Below are positions 57,601 through 64,000 of a stretch of DNA of 64,000 bases, piece by piece. Below the pieces are notes generated by a model. It was not told where the DNA came from, did no database searches, and was given only the letters and a program-made list of their open reading frames with translations. The translations under genes were made by a program, and so were the position numbers. The number at the start of each line of letters is the position of its first letter. Within the stretch, counting starts at the first letter, position 1. Source of the stretch: Neurospora tetrasperma FGSC 2508 (taxonomy: Eukaryota; Ascomycota; Sordariomycetes; Sordariales; Sordariaceae); contig NW_009799179.1 of the NCBI RefSeq assembly GCF_000213175.1, positions 2,761,112 through 2,825,111 of the forward strand, in the 5' to 3' direction.

Positions 57601-60500
57601 TTTATTATAAGGTTTAGCCTTTATAAAACCCTAATAATACCCTTTAGTCTATATAACGCCTCGAATTTATTTTAGAATTTTATTAATAATATTTAATATA
57701 ATTACTTTAATCGATATACTTCGGTATACTTAAATAATATTATTATCTATTCGAAGAATAAAAAGGAGTATATCTAATATATTAGAACCGTCCTTACTAA
57801 ATTAACCGAGGCCGGCCTTTATATCGATATTAAGAAGTACGAATTTTATACTATAAAGATAAAATACTTCGGCCTAATTATTACTATAGACGGCATCCAA
57901 ATAGATTTAAAGAAAATTAAAGCGGTAATTAAATAAGAGCCTTTAAATAATATAAAAAACTTATAAAAATTCTTCGGGTTTATTAACTTCTACTGACGCT
58001 TTATTAAAAGATTTTCGTCGATTACTAAACTTTTAATAACCCTCCTCCGAAAAGAGAATACTTGGAAATAAACTGACACTTATTAAGCTGCCTTTTAACA
58101 CCTTAAAGACTCTTTTACTAATATGGATATACTCGCCTACTTCGACCCTTCCGGTAGGATAGTAGTCGAGATTAATACTTCCAATTAAGCTTCTAGTAAA
58201 ATACTATTTTAATATAATAATAAAAACTGCCTACGCCCTATAGCCTATTTCTCTAGCAAATATACAACTACCGAGTGTAATTATAAAATATATAATAAAG
58301 AACTCCTTACAATTATTAAAATTTTCGAGGAATAGTACCTAAAATTCTAAGGAACCGAAGCGGATAAATTAGTAAAAATTATTATTAATTATAAGAACCT
58401 TCAATACTTTATAACGACTAAATTACTTAATTACTAATAAACCCGCTAATCCGAATTCTTAAGCTAATTTAATTTCCGTATTATTTACTAACCGGGTATG
58501 TAAACTATTAGACCTAACGTTCTAAACCGCCGCTCTAGTAATTCCTCTACTTTTAAACATAATATATTTAATAATTGTATTACTAAATAAATAATCCGAA
58601 TCCTTATAGATAATAGACTATCGCCGGGTATAGTACCTATACGTATTTATACCTTTAATATCTCTCAACCTCTTAAGGCCTATATTAAAGCTGCTTATAA
58701 CGCCTCTAGAAATGTTATAGGGCATTCTTAGTAGATACTTAGATACTCTATCTTATTATAGCAGCCGCTTACTAAAGCGTATAGTCTATTATATAAGAGT
58801 ATTCGTCCTATTAACCTCTATTAAGGTTGACGGATTATTAATTAACATTATACCAACCTTACGTTTATTTTACTCATACTTAGTAAAGTTGTATACAAGG
58901 TCCCAAATTAAGGCTCGCGATAGCTCTTATCTTTAATTTCCTTTAATAAGACTATTATTAACCGTTACATACTATTACTCTATTTAATAACTAATTACTT
59001 ACTTTATTATTCTCTATTATTATTATTTATAAAGTATATTATCGCAAAATAAATAGTACTTACAATTCAATTTTAAACCGACCTTATTATTTCTTGCGTC
59101 TCTTTCTTTCGTCGAAGGGGGAGATATATTAAATATAGTAATAATTTATTAAATTTATTAATTATTATTTAGCTTTTACCCTTTTAAATTAAATATTTAT
59201 ACTTTCTACTCCTTAGAGTCCCCTTTCTTTACTACTTTATTACTACTTAATTAAATCTAAAGGTTAAATTAAATAATATTAAAGACCGACTAAGCAAACC
59301 CCTAAATAGCTTTTACTTTCTAGGAGGAAAGTCTAATACGTAAAGTATATTAAATTATTAAATTTACTATATTCGAACCGTAACTTTATTATAAAGAAAG
59401 ATTTTAGCCTCTAACCGCCAAATTACTTATCAAAGCCGTATAATTATATTTAAATAAAAGAACCGGTTATATCGAAATTAAATCCAATTAGATTGCCAAT
59501 ACTACTAACGACATTTATAATAAGGAATAGATCGTTAATTTGGACGTAGCAAATCGTAAAATTTAATAGACTTTATATAAATATTATAATTTAATTACTA
59601 ATTATCTAGTTCTAATACGCTAAATTTAGAAATTTACTATTAAAGAAGGCGTATTAGTATAATTATAGAAGAAAAATTAGAAATAATTTATAACCCGAAT
59701 TAAGGCGAATAATATTACCGTCTATACTATTATTTAAATATTAATTCTCTCTAATACTAGTAATATTAGTGTTTACTCTTCGTTAGTAAATTTTTTAAAT
59801 ACCGTTAAAACAATTAATATATTAATTATTATTGACCTAGTATAAATTCTTATATTGCTTTCTTTATTGCTTATATTTATAAAATAATACGCTTAATTAA
59901 ATTTAATTTAATAACCTTTCTTACTTATTAAATTAATAGTCTTATAAACAAATTTAATTATTGAAATTACTATTAATATTATTCAATAATTAGTTACTAA
60001 TCCTACTATTAAATACTTTAGAAATTTTATATAAATTGAAACTCTCTTACATTTAGCGTAAAAATAATAGTAAAAGTAAGTAAAATAATACTTAAGAATT
60101 ATCTTTATTAATAATTTTCCGGTATACTTTATTAATTAAAATTAAAATACTATATACTTTACTTAATATAATATAAAAACCGGAAGTAGATCCCTAAATC
60201 CTCTATTTTATTTTATGTAACCTATTTAAAACGCTGTATATTTAATTTAAAATAGTATAAAGCCTGGCTTTAGTCTCTTAATATTTACTACCAAAAGGTA
60301 TATCGCTTCTCAACTTTATAAAAATTTTATAATTTATTATAATTAATACTTTAATAGTCTTATTAATTTTATTAGTAAAACGATTATAACTAATATTAAA
60401 AACCTATATAATACTATTAATTTAATTAGTTAAATAAAAAATCTTCGTATCGACCGCGTTAACCGGCCACCTTTATTTAATAATATTAATTAACTTCCTA
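54700..60500 (+). mobile_element. RIP-mutated Ty3/gypsy LTR retrotransposon, element 1
   Basis: Plus-strand reading frames stay in register for long distances but are riddled with stops that are one transition from Gln, Trp or Arg codons. In order: a Gag-like region with FSGDEND (about 55040), a ruined CCHC zinc knuckle (about 55717-55773), a protease-like segment where the DTG triad reads NIG (about 56380-56440), reverse transcriptase (about 57130-57720), RNase H (about 58090-58420) and integrase-like sequence after 58500. This is the Ty3/gypsy gene order. I found no LTRs, so both ends are approximate; the right boundary against element 2 is uncertain. Such mutation is the mark of RIP, which acts on duplicated DNA in the sexual cycle. 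Confidence 0.85.
57130..58560 (+). pseudogene. Dead reverse transcriptase-RNase H region of element 1
   Basis: A single frame through 57364 can be followed for about 1.4 kb without indels. It shows ARKPDGGV (RT block 1-2), the YRGLNN block, FDIITTFNRVRI around the first catalytic Asp, KTAFIIRFSLYKTLIIPF, then YLNNIIIYSKN where the catalytic YLDD-type box has both Asp changed to Asn, and FFGFINFY. RNase H follows with LAYFDPSGRIVVEINTSN and [18 protein letters not shown]. About twenty stop codons interrupt it, all explicable by C-to-T or G-to-A. The protein cannot be made. Confidence 0.9.
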
Positions 60501-60899
60501 TTTATTTTTATAAATATATATATATACCGCCTCCGGCTATTAATTATTAGGTTTTTAGTTAAACCCTACGGATAAACCCTAAAGGGTTAATAAATTAAAT
60601 TCCGGTAAACGAAAGACAAATAGAATAATAAGGAATACTATTAATAATAATAAATAATAGCGGTTACTTTCTTCTAATTATTTTAAAGGTTCCTATACCT
60701 TCTATACGTTTAATTTTTCGCTAGAACATTCATCCTATTAATAACCCCCAAATTATATACTTTAATATTAATTCTAATACTTTAAACTTATTAATTAAAA
60801 TTAATAGTAATAGTATAATAATAGATAATTCGGCTCTCTATAAAATACTTAAAGATTTATATAATTGTATTGAAGAATTAGAAGATTGGAACTAAACTT

Positions 60900-63800
60900 T
60901 TACTAATTCTATTTTGAAGGTTAATACGGGTGTCTATTAATTTATTAAAGAAGAACCCTTTAAAATTATAGATATTAAAATATATTTCCCTAATATAAAA
61001 CCGAATAAGAAGAAGAAGGGGATATATTAAAATAATAAAATTAATATTTATATAACTTTTTACGGGTTTAAAAATATAATTAAAGGGTATTTAAAGGATT
61101 ATTTAGAAAAATACTAAACTATTACTAATAACTTTAATTAATTATTCTATAGTATAATACTATATTAATAGAATTTTACCCTTTCCGAAAATAAATATAA
61201 TAACCTTCGTAATAATTTTAATAAAATTTTAATACGTTTAATATTATATTCGGAACTAAGTTTTATAAAGTATAGAAATAATTAAATATAAATAAATTTA
61301 CTATAAAGTTGTATAAAACTAATAAATAATCGCTTTATAATTATTTGACCTAATTATTTTAGGATATTTATCTTTAGGAAAATATTTTAGACTTCTAATT
61401 ATATATTCGCTTATAGAACAATTTGTACCCAATAATGTAAATTATGTATATTTTTCCGGAATAAAATATTTATTTTAATAATTATATTAATAGAATTAAA
61501 TAGAAGGTTATATTAATATATTAATAATTTCTTAACGTATTAAAAAATAGCTAGTTAATTTATTATACGGTTAATAACTTTAATAATGAGGATAATAGTT
61601 TTAACGTCTATACTAATTTTTAGAGAAATTATAATAATAATAAACTTTTCTAAAAGAATTTCTTATCCTACAATAATAGGTTTAGTAGTAAATTAAGTAG
61701 AAAATCGTATTTTAATAAGGGATTTAAAAACTTTAATAATAAATTTAATAAGTACGATATTAATTAGTTAGGTAATAATAATAGTTATTAGTATCGTTAG
61801 GGTAAAAAATTTGAATATTATTAAATTTTGTAGGACGGCCGTTATATTTATACCTCCGCTATAATAATCTTTGTAAATAATTCTAATATAAATAATAAAG
61901 TTTATTATTTATAAAATAAAAATTACTATTTTATTAGTAATTTCGAAGAAGAAATAAAAGAGTTTATAATAGATACTTCCGAAGTTAAATATAATAATAA
62001 ACCTTCTACTTATTTTACTAACTATTTAACCCCTACTAAACCTTTATCTCCTAATATTTCGTCGTTTTATATTCTTTTATATATAATAAATAACGAACCG
62101 ATAATTATTCTTAATATAATTCCTATTAAAATTACTAATTTTAATAGGCCTATACAATCTCTATTATTAAATTTATTATTTAATACTAATTCTATAACGA
62201 TTTTTAAACGCTTAAAGAAGGTTTAAACGTTTTATAAATCGTTTAATCCTTTATTTAATAATTAAATAACCTCTACTAAAAATAATTAGAAGCCGTTTAG
62301 CCGGGTCGGAATATTAAGGAAAATAAACGTCCAAATAAATTTACTAATATTAATAAACGGACGGAAGCCTAATTTATCGGAGGTTTAATATAAAAACTAA
62401 TATATATTATTTACTTTTATTAAAGGGTAAATTATTAAAGTAATTCCGGATATTACTTTTAAAAATAGAGAGATAAATTTACGAAGAATTATATTATATT
62501 TATAGGTCGATATTAAATTTAGCCCTAATATACCTATTATTACCGTATATCTTAATTCGGATTATTTATTAATAGTAGTAAATAAAGTATTTAATAAGTA
62601 ATTTTCACTAAATATAAAATATATAGTAGTACCGCCTAATATTATAAAGGGCGTTAATTCGAAGACTATTATTAATATAATTGCCGAATTTAATTTCTAT
62701 ATAGAAGGAAAGGTTAATAGTATTAAAATTAATAGGCATTTCCAAATATCCGCTTTAATTATTAATAAACTAGGCCCGAATATACTATTAAAAATAAATT
62801 TCCTTCGCTACTATAGTACGAAACTAAACTTTAATACTATTCTATATTCTTTTAAATCGGTTTTTAATATAAAAGTCTAAAGTAAAATCTATTCTAAAAG
62901 AATCGAAATGGGGGAGGACGTTTTAATTACTAAAGTTTTTACTAAATTTAATATTCTATTATTAGGAAGTTAATTAAGAATTATCCTAATAAAGTATAGC
63001 ACCCAATTTAATAATTAATATAGCCTAAATAAACGTCCCGCTTACAATTTTTATATATAATACTTTTAATTATTAAACGCTATAGTAAATAATAAAATTT
63101 ATAAGGTTGTACTATATTTAAACTAATTTAAAGAATTAAAATTAATATTTAGAGGAATATAAGTAGGTATAATTATACGACTATTGTATAAGGTTAATAA
63201 AATAATTATACTAATTAATACTTTAAATATAACTTTTTTTCGTCCTTAAAATCCAAATTAAATTCACTTAAGAATAATATACTATATTTATTAATAAAAC
63301 TATAAAAGATAAAAGGGAACTAACTATTATAAAGAATACTTTTAAAGTCCCCTCTTATAGAATTATTAAGCCTATTAATATTAAAACTATTCTTTTTAAA
63401 GTAGGTATTAATATTTATAATACTAATCCTAATTTCTTAGAATAAATTAAAAGCTTTTTAAATAAGTACGTTAATATTTTTAAAAATAAAAGGATTATAC
63501 TAATAAAAAAGGAAAAAAAATACGTTTTAATTTAATTAAAGGATAGTGAAACTAGCGAAGAATCGTTAGATTTTACCCTCTAAGTATTAAGGATTGCGAA
63601 TTTCTTAATAAAGAATATAATAAAATATATATTTAAGGTAAAATATTATTTATATTTTAATTAATTCCTATTATTTACCTAATATTTATTATTTAAAAAA
63701 AGGTTAATAAGGTTAATAAAAGATATATAATAATTAACCTTCGCCTATTTAATAATATTATTATACTAAACATATATCCCTTACTTAACTAAAAAATATT

Positions 63801-64000
63801 ATTAATACTATAATCGGTAAGAAATTCTTTTTAATCTTTAATATAGCCGGTATTTTTTATTAATTACCTATTTTTATTAAATATTATAACCGTATAGTAA
63901 TTATTAATCCTTAAGGTTTTAAATAATTTAACGTCGTATTAATAGGCTTTAAAAACTCTCTAATATTTGTATAAAATTTATAAATAAGCTATTCTTCGAG
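60900..64000 (+). mobile_element. Second, more heavily mutated gypsy-like element, cut by the window edge
   Basis: The DNA here is far more AT-rich than element 1. A Gag-like region may lie at about 60900-61900. Near 63720-63960 one frame reads as reverse transcriptase: FNNIIILNIYPLL, then GKKFFLIFNIAGIFY, a gap, and FNVVLIGFKNSLIFV. The last resembles the 'NVALMGFKNSP' block of a different gypsy lineage from element 1. A protease-like FNTNS stretch lies near 62175. Start and boundary are approximate, and the element continues past 64000. Confidence 0.6.

Noticed and set aside
59105-59125. GGGGGAGATAT purine box considered as the polypurine tract marking the 3' end of retroelement 1
   Set aside because: It lies only about 600 bp after RNase H, too soon for a full integrase, and no LTR start could be matched; left undecided.

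Overview
The window is nuclear DNA from a filamentous ascomycete, most likely Neurospora crassa or a close relative. The evidence is: short introns with GTRNGY donors and CTRAC branch points; CT-rich leaders; scattered single tRNA genes that all carry an intron after position 37; strong C-ending codon bias; and a terminal 10-kb AT-rich block whose retroelement reading frames stay aligned but are full of TAA/TAG/TGA codons, the signature of repeat-induced point mutation (RIP). From memory only, the gene order resembles the N. crassa NCU008xx stretch. This was not checked.

Layout. 1-11 kb: a SCOC/Slo1-type short coiled-coil gene, an unresolved membrane/coiled-coil coding region with a duplicated hairpin module, a relic of a small cysteine-containing protein, and tRNA-Lys, tRNA-Phe and tRNA-Leu genes. 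11-20.6 kb: a compact disaccharide (probably lactose) utilisation cluster, consisting of an eight-exon Zn2Cys6 regulator, an MFS lactose-permease-type transporter and a divergent intracellular GH2 beta-galactosidase. The shared transporter/enzyme promoter holds two CGG-N11-CCG sites. 22-31 kb: a secreted Asp f 4-like protein, the exosome subunit Rrp41/Ski6, an HDEL-tailed protein disulfide isomerase and the ESCRT cofactor Vta1, which has a probable GC-AG intron. 32-42 kb: a 76-residue Gly/Ser protein behind a clear TATA box, a tRNA with an unusually long intron, a large disordered nuclear-type protein and a PI-PLC-like phosphodiesterase. 42-46.8 kb: a 5-kb gene-free stretch with a perfect hairpin and many copies of TAGTGTA. 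46.8-53.8 kb: a hexose/xylose-type MFS transporter, an AA11 lytic polysaccharide monooxygenase and a Gln-rich hypothetical protein. 53.9-64 kb: RIP-mutated Ty3/gypsy retroelement sequence, at least one element with gag, protease, RT and RNase H plus a second, more degraded one running off the window edge.

How the genes work together. The transporter would import lactose or a related galactoside, the cytosolic GH2 enzyme would split it, and the adjacent zinc-cluster protein is the obvious candidate regulator. The second transporter and the AA11 enzyme extend the plant- or chitin-polymer theme. Rrp41, PDI, Vta1 and SCOC are housekeeping genes for RNA decay, secretion and endosome/Golgi traffic. 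The dead retroelements at the right end probably mark a heterochromatic island.
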